Shown here one piece after another: positions 1 to 10,061 of a stretch of DNA of 64,000 nt. Source of the stretch: Skeletonema tropicum (lineage: Eukaryota; Bacillariophyta; Thalassiosirophyceae; Thalassiosirales; Thalassiosiraceae); NCBI GenBank assembly GCA_037178625.1, contig CM074145.1, forward strand, positions 1,116,001-1,180,000, given 5' to 3'. The notes below the pieces were generated by a model. It searched no databases. It worked only from the letters and a program-made list of their open reading frames with translations, and was not told the origin of the DNA. Both the position numbers and the translations under genes were made by a program. Numbering within the stretch: position 1 is the stretch's first letter; each line of letters starts with the position of its first letter.

Positions 1-547
1 TCTTTTGTGTAGATGTAGAACCATTTCTGACTCATTTGCACACCTACAGCCTGCCAGCAAGAAGTACGTCACAGATGTGTTCCGTATAGTCGATACGGAT
101 GACAGTGGAACATTAGACAGAGAAGAGTTTGCATTAGTGATGCAAATTTTGTACTCTCAAGTCTTCACTCGTATCATCCTTCAGTGGTCATTGACATTGA
201 TGCTTCTCCCCTTTACAACCAAATATATTCTACAGTTCACATCACTCTTTCTTTTGGCGGCACATGAATTCTGGAAGGATATTGATGATGATTTAGATCC
301 ATTGCAGCGGATGTTGTGGAAACTTTGGGAGAGTTGGTTGCATTATTCACCCGCGGCGTTGGATAAGGTGGGAGCTGCGTGTTGGCATATGTTTTGTAAG
401 ATTCCGTGGAAGAGTATGCCTCCTGTAATGTTGACTGTGGCACAAACATCGGTTGCCTTGCCTTGGGCATTGAATCATGTTGAAGACTTCTTTCGGAGGG
501 CAGCACAGAGCCTTGTGAGTGACGAAGTTATATCAAGTGATAAATGA
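1..547 (+). CDS. EF-hand membrane protein, copy 1 (3' exon only)
   Basis: Only the second exon is inside the window. The window opens in the intron, and the acceptor CAG ends at 49, so coding runs 50-547 (165 residues). The exon begins with PASKKYVTDVF, then an EF-hand loop (DTDDSGTLDREEF), then two strongly hydrophobic stretches (around IILQWSLTLMLLPF and FTSLFLLAAHEF), and ends with an amphipathic tail rich in W and F. The exon matches exon 2 of the two downstream copies almost residue for residue, which supports the splice site. The calcium-binding loop has the expected D/D/S acidic positions. The likely role is a Ca2+-responsive membrane protein. No enzyme domain is visible and the family has no name I can give. 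Exon 1, with the first EF-hand, should lie just upstream of the window. Confidence 0.75.
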   Translation, partial: LLCRCRTISDSFAHLQPASKKYVTDVFRIVDTDDSGTLDREEFALVMQILYSQVFTRIILQWSLTLMLLPFTTKYILQFTSLFLLAAHEFWKDIDDDLDPLQRMLWKLWESWLHYSPAALDKVGAACWHMFCKIPWKSMPPVMLTVAQTSVALPWALNHVEDFFRRAAQSLVSDEVISSDK

Positions 548-689
548 AGGTTACATGAAGAATAGGTCACCGTATGCCACCGGATGTCACTGCTTATGAT
601 AGAGTCATTTGCATTCACTTCAATTATTACTTAGCTTTACGATTTATCGACATCAAAATTGACATGTTGATTTCCTTTGTGCGTTTGTG

Positions 690-1035
690 CTCTACTTGGA
701 TGCCCAAAAGCATTGGATATTGCAAATGATGATTCCATGACGAAGAAGTTTGTTCAGGAACAAGCTATTATCTTTTGACTTGTTCATGGAATCTGGTATT
801 ATATTACTTGCTGGAGATCTAAAGATTTTTTTGTTGACAAGAGAGCGGAGGCAGAGAACCTTTGGAATGCCCGAGTGGATGGTCTTCGAGCAACTTCTTT
901 AGCTCAACACAAACAGAAACTTGCTACAGACGAAGAAGCATTAGCGTCAGATAGGGACTATTCCGAAATGAAAGCAATGACTGAAAAGGGCAAAGACAAT
1001 CATAATCAATTTCTTTTGAAGCTGCATAAGTAGAA
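690..1035 (+). pseudogene. Decayed downstream ORF of EF-hand unit 1
   Basis: This is homologous to 3930-4307 in unit 2. In the best frame it reads DFFVDKRAEAENLWNARVDG and continues through an acidic, K-rich, probably helical segment to a stop near 1034. The upstream part (CPKALDIANDDSMTKK) lies in another frame and stops after IIF. A run of 7 T here is 8 T in unit 2, so the two copies read in different frames. It looks like a relic of a gene duplicated together with the EF-hand gene. It could also be an exon of a spliced gene whose intron I cannot place. Confidence 0.4.
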
Positions 1036-1320
1036 AGTCTGTACTTAGGACGTCACACTTGCGCAAATACAAGATAGCCAACTCTTTTCTCTACTGGCAC
1101 TAGTGCCTCTCTAGGGAGTTGAAGTAGCAACTAAAATAATCTATCCATCTATCTATTACATTGACATGGTCTTTTGAACTATGTTGATTGATAGAATCCA
1201 GCATGAGAAGCATAAGGCAAGGAGCCACCCGGAGGAAGGAGGGGTGATCAGTGAATGATCATAACCTGTCCGTGAGATTGTTACAATGGTAACATTCCTT
1301 CTCTGGCGGCGGCTGCGTAC

Positions 1321-1648
1321 ATGTATATCCCTGAGCCAAGGCTACAGAAATTTTGAACGTAGGAATTCCATATGTCAAATTTGAGCCATTGAAATGCGGC
1401 ACAGCTGCCACATTTGACTTTTTGTTTGAGCGTACCAATTCCTACGTCATTACTCGCTTGACTCGCGCGGCCAGCTGATGGCGCGCATTTTGGCGTTCGT
1501 TAGATTCCGAGGTGGACCGGCGGTAGGAATTATTTTAGCGATTCATGTACCAGAAAATTTCTGTAGCTCTACACAAATGTGGCATCGCTGCCACATTTGA
1601 CCGGGATCTTGTCTTCTGTGCCACACGAAGTGGGATCAGGGATATACG
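1321..1648. repeat. MITE-like imperfect inverted-repeat element
   Basis: The left arm carries ATGTATATCCCTGA (1321-1334) and GCTACAGAAATTTT (1341 on). The right arm carries the reverse complements AAAATTTCTGTAGC (1554-1567) and TCAGGGATATAC (1636-1648). Both arms also carry GCTGCCACATTTGA in the same orientation. The arms contain TAGGAATT/AATTCCTA motifs seen elsewhere in the window. There is no coding capacity. It is probably a non-autonomous DNA element or an internal palindrome. Confidence 0.5.
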
Positions 1649-1657
1649 TAGAAACAT

Positions 1658-2154
1658 ACTGTACGAATGGGTTCAATGGGACACTTTTCCGTCAATCTCG
1701 GGAGTTAGTGGACAAGTAAGGTATCAATGAGCTTCTACGGACCAAAATAATAACATTGACGCTTTGAATTAGGGTCAACGCCCATGTAGTTGCAGAGATA
1801 TGGCAGGTCTTAGGGAGCTGATTTCACCATGGTGAATGTGTCTTTAGATGACCATTTTTGGGAGTCGAGTCAATTAATATTCCTTATACGTAGGAATTCA
1901 TATATGGGTACCGGTTTCTGACGATTACTCAAGACTAATTTTGTCTATCCTTATTTAACCCTATTTACCTGAAATTCATTCGAGCTCGCAAAGGTCAACG
2001 AAAACATAAAAAAATAAAAATTCGGGCTCTGCTACGCCACGCTACTAATTCCGGCGCGTGGCGTAGCAGGAAGAATTATTTGAAAATTCCTTCTGGAAGC
2101 TGAGCTTTGCGAGCTCGAAGATTTCGGCTGGCCCATTGAACCCATTCGTACAGT
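1658..2154. repeat. 23-bp perfect inverted repeat pair bracketing about 500 bp
   Basis: The sequence at 1658-1680 (ACTGTACGAATGGGTTCAAT and three more bases) returns as its exact reverse complement at 2132-2154. The enclosed DNA has no convincing gene and contains the nested palindrome at 1981-2117. Confidence 0.6.
1981..2117. repeat. Nested perfect palindrome
   Basis: CGAGCTCGCAAAG at 1981-1993 pairs with CTTTGCGAGCTCG at 2105-2117. Inside it, CTGCTACGCCACGC at 2029-2042 pairs with GCGTGGCGTAGCAG at 2056-2069. Two nested perfect stems could form a cruciform or an RNA hairpin. It is probably part of a short TIR element. Confidence 0.6.
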
Positions 2155-2600
2155 ACCAGACCCCGTACTTCGAACTCTGTTTTAGGCTTACGTACCTACC
2201 ATAATATTCTCACGGACAATTGTGTCATGTCACAGATTCGTTTCGGATGGGTGTCTCTCTTATCTCTCCCACTATCATCACCGCCAAGTTGTGTCCGTGA
2301 GATTGTTACACGGGTAACAAGCGGAATTTAACTGGCGGCAGTAGAACTAGCGGCAGCTGTTACACGGGTAAAAATCCAAATCAAGCCGGGGAAAATCGTT
2401 ACATTTAGGAATTAGTATGGTTCTACGTACGTGTAAATGGCGTCAGTAAAAGGGGGTGCGTAACCACACGTCCAGACGACTTAAACTGGACTTGTGGTGA
2501 GCAGTCACAAAGAGGTATGTGTAAAGTTAGACAACCTCAACAGTACGGGATCACCCCTCCTTACTTTTCCCGCGAAAAATCCAGCATGTTTTGCTTACCA

Positions 2601-2827
2601 GCCTTTGGATATAGGGGGTGAGGGGGGCGCCCCCGATATTGAGGGTTCTGATCAGGTGGCAAAATCGTCTAAATGGGGGTAAAATGGCCATATTAGCCAT
2701 TATTTGGCTATATTTAGACAAACATAATGGGAGTTTAGCTAACTAATCGTCACCCCTTCTCGCAAGAGGGAAACATGGGGGGAAATCCCCCCGATAAAGG
2801 TAGGGCAAGCCCCCTATATCCAAAGGC
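2601..2827. mobile_element. MITE with 18-bp perfect terminal inverted repeats
   Basis: GCCTTTGGATATAGGGGG at 2601-2618 is repeated as its reverse complement at 2810-2827. The interior is non-coding with C/G runs. The same 5' flank in unit 3 (about 5195-5250) passes from the GCGAAAAATCCAGC block to the CCATTGACCC block with far less intervening sequence. This suggests the element inserted in unit 2 after the duplication. Confidence 0.6.
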
Positions 2828-2933
2828 CAGCAAAGGTCTTCTCAGTTCTAGCTATTGTATCATATCCAAATAATAACGCTGCAGCAAAGATCCATTGACC
2901 CCCTACACCGCTCATCTGCATTGCCAAAGTGGT

Positions 2934-3793
2934 ATGATGTTGTCGAATTACAAGGAAACGTATGATACTGCTGCTGAAATGACTACAGCAACAGCAACAA
3001 CAGCTCCCAAGAAAAAGAGCCCAAAATTAAAAAGTTTGGCCAAAACAAATGCATCCATTCTAACCAAAACGACATACTTTACGAAAATTGTCAATGCAGC
3101 GTTTGATATTGTCGATGTAGACAAGTCGGGTTATGTGACGGTGGAGGAGTTGTATTCTGGATTGTTATTGATTCATTTGAAGATGGCTATTTGTGTTGGT
3201 GCTCCTGCTTGCCGGGTGAGTAATGATATTCTTTGTCAATTCGTTCTTACTATTCTTTCGTGTAGTACCAGTTTTCTAACAGATTTGCACCATTCCAGCC
3301 TGCCAGCAAGAAGTACGTAACAGAAGTCTTCCGTATAGTCGATACGGATGGCAGTGGAGTATTAGACAGGGAAGAGTTTGCACTAGTAATGCAAATTTTA
3401 CTCTCTCAAGTCTTCACTCGTATCATCCTTCAGTGGACATTGACATTGATGCTTCTCCCCTTTACAACCAAATATATTCTACAGTTCACATCACTCTTTC
3501 TTTTGGCGGTACATGAATTCTGGAAGGATATTAATGATTTAGTTCCATTGCAGCGGATGTTGTGGAAACTTTGGGTGAGTTGGTTGTATTATTCACCCGC
3601 GGCGTTGGATAAGGTGGGAGCTGCGTGTTGGCATATGTTTTGTAAGATTCCGTGGAAGAGTATGACTCCTGTATTGACTGTGGCGCAAGCATCGGTTGTT
3701 TTGCCTTGGGCATTGAATCATGTTGAAAACTTTTTTAGGAGGGCAGCACAGAGCCTTGTGAGTGACGAAGTTGTATCAAGTGAAAAATTTTAG
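2934..3793 (+). CDS. EF-hand membrane protein, copy 2
   Basis: There are two exons, 2934-3215 and 3299-3793, split by an 83-bp GT-AG intron in phase 0, giving 258 residues. The start is the MMLSN methionine, which aligns with copy 3. The N terminus is T/A- and K-rich, then come EF-hand 1 (DVDKSGYVTVEEL, residues about 65-77) and EF-hand 2 (DTDGSGVLDREEF), which are divided between the two exons. Two hydrophobic segments follow (WTLTLMLLPF, FTSLFLLAVHEF), then an amphipathic tail. The product is likely a Ca2+-regulated membrane protein. Compared with copies 1 and 3 it has small in-frame losses (INDLVPL, SMTPVLTV), so it remains open. No catalytic motif is seen and the function is unknown. Confidence 0.8.
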
Positions 3794-3929
3794 GTTACAT
3801 GAAGAAAAGGTCACCGTATGCCACCGGATGTCACTGCTTATGATAGAGTCATTTGCATTCACTTCAATTGTTACTTAGCTTTACGATTTATCGACATCGA
3901 CATTATTTGTTGATTTCCTTTGTGCGTTT

Positions 3930-4307
3930 GTGCTCTACTTAGATACCCAGAAGCATTGGATATTGCAAATGATGATTCCATCACGAAGAAAGATGTTCAG
4001 GAACAAGCTATTATCTTTTGATTTGTTCATGGAATCTGGTATACTTGCTGGAGATCTAAAGATTTTTTTTGTTGACAAGAGAGCAGAGGCAGAGAACCTT
4101 TGGAATGCCCGAGTGGATGGTCGCCAAGCAACTTCTCTAGCTCAACACAAGCAGAAACTTGCCACAGACAAAGAAGCATTAGCATCAGATGGGGACTATT
4201 CCGAAATGAAAGCAATGATGGAAAAGGACAAAGACAATCATAATCAATTTCTTTTGAAGCTGCATAGAAAGTATGCAGGACGTCACATTTGCGCAAATAA
4301 AAGATAG
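3930..4307 (+). pseudogene. Downstream ORF of EF-hand unit 2, probably decayed
   Basis: The open frame gives ILAGDLKIFFVDKRAEAENL, then a charged K/E/D-rich helical stretch ending near KYAGRHICANKR. A second frame over the 5' part reads YPEALDIANDDSITKK up to a stop after IIF, so the original protein probably used both frames. The unit 1 counterpart is broken differently, with one T fewer in the poly-T run. No family is recognised. A short spliced gene is possible, but the unequal frames in the two copies favour decay. Confidence 0.4.
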
Positions 4308-5284
4308 CCAACTCCTTTCTCTAGCACTAGTGCCTAGGGAGTAGCAACTAAAATAATCTCTCTCTGTATCTATATATCTATTACATTGGCTATGTTCAAA
4401 AGAGACACTTAATGATGACCAAATTTCATATTCAATAGTACAGATGGCAGATCTATTTCTCAAGGAAGTAAAGCTCTCATTCAGACGACGCGACCTCAAA
4501 GTCGTCATAGCCGTCAAAGATGCTTTTCTTGCTTACAATACCAGTGATACGTAGTTTACCGTAGCACAGAAATAACCTACTTAAAGCCCCACTTGCTACC
4601 CAGCAAAAAAAATGAGAATTCCAAATTTCCCTTTTTTTTCTAGGGATTTTCTAGCAAACTCACCCATACTCTTTACATAGCAACCAAGTCGACTACCTAC
4701 TTCACAACCTGATTAATATCATAAAAGACTCATGCACACCAATAATCAGGCATTGCATGATAGTTCATGTTACTGTCTTTCGATAGAGCCCCTGGGCAAC
4801 GTCGCAGCTGCTATTTTCTCCCTAAGTTGCTGATTGTCAAGAGGGTCGGTTGGTCTGGAAGCTTCTGGAAGGCGATTTTATTAGTGTTTTTTGCTAGTAA
4901 AAAGCAATAAAAACACCAAGAATCATTAGATGATATCTCCATCAGTACTAGATATAAATCGTTCAACCAAGGAATAATTATATTCGGATAGACTTCAGTT
5001 TGGCATTCCTGCTCGCCTTTTTTGTCGAAGGTCTATCTGTAGTTCTTAGCAGGGGAGGTTCCGACATGGTTGTTTGATGCCATTTTGTAAGTAAGGGAGA
5101 TTTGTACTAATTCCTACGTCATTTGAAATTCCAGATTTTTCACGGTTCTCAAACAAAATCCAGGCAGCGAGGAGCAGATGGACTTTTCTCGCGAAAAATC
5201 CAGCTTGTTCCTGCCATTCCAAAGAAACGCTACAGCGAGATCCATTGACCCTCTACATCCGCTCATCTGCATTGCCGAAGTGGT
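4308..5284. other. Intergenic region between EF-hand units 2 and 3
   Basis: No gene is recognised. The minus-strand open frames here overlap repeat-derived sequence. The 3' part (from about 5195) is the duplicated promoter-proximal block of the EF-hand unit, with GCGAAAAATCCAGC and the ATCCATTGACCC phrase just before the start codon. AATTCCTACGTC at about 5110 is one of the scattered TACGTAGGAATT motifs. Confidence 0.5.
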
Positions 5285-6153
5285 ATGATGTTGTCGAATG
5301 ACAACAAAACAAATGATACTGCTGCTGAAATGACTACAGCAACAGCAACAACAGCTCCCAAGAAAAAGAGCCCAAAATTAAAAAGTTTGGCCAAAACAAA
5401 TGCATCCATTCTAACCAAAACGACATACTTCACGAAAATTGTCAATGCAGCCTTTGATAGTGTCGATGTAGACAAGTCGGGTGATGTGACGTTGGAGGAA
5501 CTGTATTCTGGATTGTTATTGATTCATTTGAAGATGGCTATTTATGTTGGTGCTCCTGCTTGCCGGGTGAGTAATGATACTCTTTGTAAATTCGTTCCTA
5601 CTATTCTTTCTTGTAGTACCAATTTTCTAACAGATTTGCACCATTCCAGCCTGCCAGCAAGAAGTACGTCACAGAGGTGTTCCATATAGTCGATACGGAT
5701 GGCAGTGGAGTATTAAACCGGGAAGAGTTTGCACTAGTGATGCGAATTTTATACTCTCAAGTCTTCACTCGTATCATCCTTCAGTGGACATTGACATTGA
5801 TGCTTCTCCCCTTTACAACCAAATATATTCTACAGTTCACATCACTCTTTCTTTTGGCGGTACATGAATTCTGGAAGGACGTTGATGATGATTTAGATCC
5901 ATTGCAGCGGATGTTGTGGAAACTTTGGGAGAGTTGGTTGCATTATTCACCCGCGGCGTTGGATGAGGTGGGAGCTGCGTGTTGGCTTATGTTTTGTAAG
6001 ATTCCGTGGAAGAGTATGCCTCCTGTAATGGTGACTCTGGCACAAACATCGGTTGCCTTGCCTTGGGCATTGAATCATGTTGAAAACTTTTTTAGGAGAG
6101 CAGCACAGAGCCTTGTGAGTGACGAAGTTAAATCAAGTGAAAAAGAAGAATAG
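5285..6153 (+). CDS. EF-hand membrane protein, copy 3
   Basis: The exons are 5285-5566 and 5650-6153, with an 83-bp phase-0 intron, giving 261 residues. The architecture is the same as copy 2: a basic T/A-rich N terminus, EF-hand 1 (DVDKSGDVTLEEL), EF-hand 2 (DTDGSGVLNREEF), two hydrophobic segments and an amphipathic tail ending in EKEE. Both calcium loops keep their acidic ligands, so this copy looks the most intact. Its 3' end converges on the minus-strand gene at 6198, whose last codons lie in the duplicated EF-hand 3' flank. It is a likely Ca2+-sensing membrane protein of unknown partner. Confidence 0.8.
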
Positions 6154-6197
6154 ATCACCGGATGACACTACTTATGATAGACTTTTTCGAATTCACT

Positions 6198-7271
6198 TCA
6201 ATCATTACTTAGCTTTACGAGACTCTCCTCCAAAATCTTTTGAACTACATCTTTCGCAACGCTTTCGCCTTTGGCCTTTCGGCCGATTACCAATTCCTTC
6301 GCTTTTTTGAGGCGCAGTTCTCCTTCTTGTGATCTCTCCTGTCCTTCCTCTACTGGAAAACTACCAAGCACAACGGTTATAATTTTTTGGGGTTTGGATC
6401 TTGGGATAACGTAACTGTATTCGTACTTCCTCTTCTTCCTCTTGTCCTTTTTCATTCCTGGATCTACGTCCCAATTTAGTCGTTCTCTCACCGGATTGAT
6501 CACTTTGTTGTCTTGAACAATATCCAAAAGTGCAGCTTTATCAACTTTTCCATCAGCACCCCTATGAAATTTTGGATGGTTCATGACCATTACCCAGTCG
6601 GGCCCAGTAGGACGCATTTCCATGGGCTTTGCTTCAGTCTCTGAAACACATTCAAAACGAAGGGATGTGATAAACATACTTCGGAAGCGGCTTTCCTTTG
6701 AATATCCTCCACGACCAACATAGTACTCATTTTCACGCCCTTTGCGTGTTACCATGCGTTTTAGGATCAAATCTGCACACGATACCACAACACAATCGTG
6801 CTCTACGCCATCTTCAGTTGGGATTGACGTCCAATTCACAGCATGAAAATCTGGATCATCAGCCATTTCACCAAGTAATTGGGCCCATTGTACGTTTTCC
6901 TCCCGATTGATGACCATCTTGCTCGCAACCGAGCTTTTTTGGAGACCGCGTTGCTGCTTTTCCCTGGCCAAGCTTTTTGGGGAATTCTTCTTGCCTGCTG
7001 CTGCCGCTGGCATCCCCTCTACCTCTACGACATCATCATCATCACCTCTTACCTTCCTCTTGCCATTGGCTGTTCCCGCCGACATCCGCTCATCCACCTT
7101 CCCCTTCCGGGGTGCTGGCTTCCGCTCAACCGCCTTCCTCCTGCCCGTGATCTTCCGGGGTGCCGACTTCCGATACCGATAGTCCGAAATTGAATAGTCG
7201 TCATCACTGCCTTCGACTTCAAAGCGGTAGTCATCATCACTGGAGTGATCTCCGTCAGTGTGTGTCTTCAT
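6198..7271 (-). CDS. Basic, disordered hypothetical protein
   Basis: I use the methionine of MKTHTDGD at 7271 (357 residues). An in-frame start at 7355 would add 28 residues that do not look like a targeting peptide. The first 130 residues are disordered and highly charged, with DDD clusters and K/R-P-A-P-R-K stretches typical of nuclear or nucleic-acid-binding proteins. The middle and C-terminal part (from about NVQWAQLLGEMADDPDFHAV) is more globular and ends in basic helices. No domain is recognised. The final codons SLVKLSND and the stop lie inside sequence homologous to the 3' flank of the EF-hand genes, so the gene end was probably reshaped by that duplication. Confidence 0.6.
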   Translation of the reverse strand: MKTHTDGDHSSDDDYRFEVEGSDDDYSISDYRYRKSAPRKITGRRKAVERKPAPRKGKVDERMSAGTANGKRKVRGDDDDVVEVEGMPAAAAGKKNSPKSLAREKQQRGLQKSSVASKMVINREENVQWAQLLGEMADDPDFHAVNWTSIPTEDGVEHDCVVVSCADLILKRMVTRKGRENEYYVGRGGYSKESRFRSMFITSLRFECVSETEAKPMEMRPTGPDWVMVMNHPKFHRGADGKVDKAALLDIVQDNKVINPVRERLNWDVDPGMKKDKRKKRKYEYSYVIPRSKPQKIITVVLGSFPVEEGQERSQEGELRLKKAKELVIGRKAKGESVAKDVVQKILEESLVKLSND

Positions 7272-7649
7272 CTTGCAATAGTATATAAGTATTGAGATTG
7301 ATTCAAGAATAGAAGGCCAATGCAAAATGCAATGATGAAGTGGGCCGAAGCTCAAAGAAGAAGTATCGTACTTCTGAACATTGGCTGAGTGCTTTGTGCA
7401 CCCTCCTTCTCCTCCTAAGTATATATGTACCTCCTTCTCATTAGCTCAATTCAATATGGAAACGGCACTGAATTTTGTGTCACACCGTGGTCACCCAACT
7501 AAATTTACCTGTTCGGCCCACCCGCTCATCCACCCCACGCCAAAAATCATCTCTTCACTCTCTACTTGGAGAGATCACAGTAGGAAGAGAAGAAGAAGCG
7601 CGAGGACGGCTGTGCCAGTTAGGGCTCGAGTTGGCCACGAGAAGATAGA

Positions 7650-7775
7650 TGTCAGCGCACAAAGGAAATCAACATTCTGATAAATCGTAAGGCTAAGTAA
7701 TAATTGGAGTGAATGCAAATAACTTTCATAAGTTGTGTCACCCGGTGATCTATTCTTCTTTTTCACTTGATATCA
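7650..7775 (-). repeat. Inverted fragment of the EF-hand gene 3' end
   Basis: Read on the minus strand, this stretch reproduces the last codons and 3' flank of the EF-hand genes: ATATCAAGTGAAAAAGAAGA, then a diverged GATCACCGG..GTGACAC segment, then TTACTTAGC..TTACGATTTATC. Together with the direct-orientation copy at about 6115-6215 it brackets the 6198-7271 gene as a pair of inverted repeats about 100 bp long. Confidence 0.65.
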
Positions 7776-7782
7776 CTTCCGT

Positions 7783-9359
7783 CTAAACAAAGTAAGAGCC
7801 ACCTAAGTTCTTCGCGTAGCCAGTTCCAGGAACTCCATAAATAACTCGGCTACTCAACACACCATCCAACATAGTAATCTCTTCTTGCACAGTCTTGAAA
7901 TCAACAACACTGTGTCCAGTAGTACCCACATCGATAACATTGTAGGCAATATCTCCCCTCGACTGGTTAATTTGTTGCAGAATGTTCAAATCACTTTGAG
8001 CAAATGCATCTGAAATATGAGCCAACATACCGGGTTTGTTTTGGGTTACAACCGCAAGACGGATGCTGTTCTCTGGCCTGTTTGGCAAGCTGGTGGCGGG
8101 GAAGTTGACTGAGTTGCGAATGGTTCCGGATTCGAGGAATTCACGGATGGTATCGGCGGCCATGGATGCGGCGGCATCTTCGGCTTCGGCGGTAGAAGCA
8201 CCAAGGTGAGGAAGAAGAACGGCGTTGGAGTGATTCCAGAGAAGATCATCGGGGAAGTCACTGACGTACTTTCCATCATTGTTGTCAAGGTGTGCCTTCA
8301 TTGCTTCACTGTCGACCAATTCTCCACGAGCAAAGTTGAGTAGAACTGCTCCATTCTTAAAGCTCTCAACAACATCCTTTCCAATGATACCGTGGGTACC
8401 TCCCTCTCCCTTAATGTATGGAATGTTGAGCGAAATGTAATCCGCATCTCCAACACAACTGTTGATACTATCTTTCAATGCAATACTGCGTGGAAGCTTG
8501 AGAGCATTCTCAATTGAGAGACCAGGATCATACCCAGTAACATTCATTCCCAATGCCTCGGCATCACGTGCGGTAGCGGCACCAATATGTCCAAGACCAA
8601 TAACTGCCAATGTCTTTCCCTTCAATTCCCGTCCACCAAACATGGCCTTATCCTTCTCTACACGTTCCCGCGCCAATCCCTGTTCACCCAATGAATACAT
8701 GTGATTGATACCATCGACAATACGACGGCTTCCAAGCAACATACCGGCTAAAACAAGTTCCTTCACAGCGTTGGCATTAGCTCCGGGTGTGTTGAAGACT
8801 GGGATACCAAGCTCTGTCATGCGAGCTACTGGAACGTTGTTGGTACCAGCACCGCATCGTGCGATGGCACGTACTGTGAGATTTACTTCCTCTTCTTGGA
8901 GTTTGTGTGAGCGCAATAGGATGGCGTGGGCGTTGGCAGCTTTCTCTCTGTGAAATGAAGGATTTGTGGATGTGTGGAGCGATCAGATGTGATTTGCAAA
9001 TTAGATATTTGAAGAAGACGCAATGACGACAACAACAACAATAAGCATCAGTGGATTAGCATGCGAACGCATTTGAAAAAGTATAGAACACATCATACAT
9101 GCATGAAGAAGAACACTCACCCCTCCTTCACCTCATACTGTTCCTTAGGAAACCTAGCAAGACCATGTGGTGAGATCTTATTGTAAGTTTTGATTTGGAA
9201 ATGACCAGGTTTGTAAGTGGTAATATCACCATACGTCTTCCATTCACCTCGGCCATGCTCGACGCTAACATCGGCAGCAAGAGAGGCAGTGGTGTGGAAT
9301 GCGGCGGCAGATTGACGTCCGCTTGTTCGTGCGACGGTGCGTAGTGCTGTTGGGATCAT
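7783..9359 (-). CDS. serA: D-3-phosphoglycerate dehydrogenase
   Basis: There are two exons, 9121-9359 and 7783-8947, joined by a 173-bp GT-AG intron in phase 2, giving 467 residues. The spliced reading restores the conserved EKAANAHAILLRSHKL segment. The enzyme oxidises 3-phosphoglycerate to 3-phosphohydroxypyruvate with NAD+, the first step of the phosphorylated serine pathway. Visible features are the Rossmann motif GLGHIGAATARDAEALGMNV, the substrate/active-site segment NFARGELVDSEA, the catalytic-His region LPHLGASTAEAE, and a C-terminal ACT regulatory domain beginning NSIRLAVVTQNKPGMLAHIS. The N terminus (MIPTALRTVARTSGRQSAAA, then FHTTASLAAD) is Arg/Ser/Ala-rich without acids and resembles a mitochondrial presequence. 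Cytosolic phosphoglycerate kinase, which handles the same metabolite pool, is encoded 33 kb away, with no implied linkage. Confidence 0.93.
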
Positions 9360-9650
9360 CTTAGCGGATTAGTAGCAAGTAATATTATTATGTACAAGAA
9401 TAGCGAATGAATAACTGGCGTTTAGCAACGGACCAAACTTCTGAGCATCATCATCGTCATCGAAGCAAGTGCAAGAAGTGAGAAGTGGAAAGTGTGTGGT
9501 TGAGAACGCTTTTGGCTCGAGGGTCCCTAGAAAATATTTACTACACACGTCATGGAAGAGAAAATCAAGACATAAAGCAAGATGAAAGCATGCTTTGCTC
9601 TTGCTCTTCGCCTCACACAAGCTACATGAGCTACTTCAGACCCAAGCACC

Positions 9651-10061
9651 ATGACGACAGCACTACCCAACAAGAAGAAGGACACCAATAACACCGTTGT
9701 CGCCGCGTCCATCTTGATCACAGCAGGATCAGCCCTCCTATGCTACTTTCAATATGATCTCTGGACTGGTCGATGCGAACACTTGACAGAAGTATGCGAG
9801 GGTTGCTCCCGACTCGAACTCGAATACAAGCCAAGTACATGCGAGTCATCTGCAGCATGTAGCTGGGCGGCAGCGACATATCTTGGGGTTGGAATTATAC
9901 TGTTATATATTGAGAAGCACCGCAGCACGTCAGAAATGAGGACATATGATGTGGATAGGGCTGAAGAGAGAATGGCGATGAAGATTTCTTTGCCAGATGT
10001 GAGCATTCCTTTTAGTAGGGGAGATGAAACACCCCAAGGAGATAAGTTGCAAGTTGTCTAA
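9651..10061 (+). CDS. Small two-TM hypothetical protein
   Basis: It encodes 136 residues. The first hydrophobic segment is VVAASILITAGSALLCYF, the second WAAATYLGVGIILLYIEK. The loop between them has five cysteines (CEHLTEVCEGC, CESSAAC), suggesting a disulfide-bonded lumenal or extracellular loop. The C-terminal tail is hydrophilic. It is divergent from serA with about 290 bp between the starts. It is not recognised as a known family; the TM layout and coherent composition support a real gene. Confidence 0.6.
   Translation: MTTALPNKKKDTNNTVVAASILITAGSALLCYFQYDLWTGRCEHLTEVCEGCSRLELEYKPSTCESSAACSWAAATYLGVGIILLYIEKHRSTSEMRTYDVDRAEERMAMKISLPDVSIPFSRGDETPQGDKLQVV

Larger units (their letters stand above)
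548..2933. other. Intergenic region between EF-hand units 1 and 2
   Basis: Apart from the decayed ORF at 690-1035 and the inverted-repeat elements listed separately, no gene is recognised. Short open frames at 1545-1730 and 2494-2682 show no domain and overlap the inverted repeats. A phrase containing GTGAGATTGTTACA recurs at about 1271 and 2289. Confidence 0.5.

Noticed and set aside
237..506. Minus-strand ORF over EF-hand exon
   Set aside because: Shadow of the coding exon; it recurs in copy 2 only because the plus-strand gene is duplicated.
6879..7193. Plus-strand ORFs opposite the basic protein gene
   Set aside because: Antisense shadows of a charged low-complexity region; no domain.
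7575..7766. Minus ORF starting MKKKNRSPGDTTYE
   Set aside because: It is the inverted EF-hand 3' flank read through; listed as a repeat instead.
8462..8953. Plus-strand ORFs opposite serA
   Set aside because: Antisense to conserved dehydrogenase sequence.
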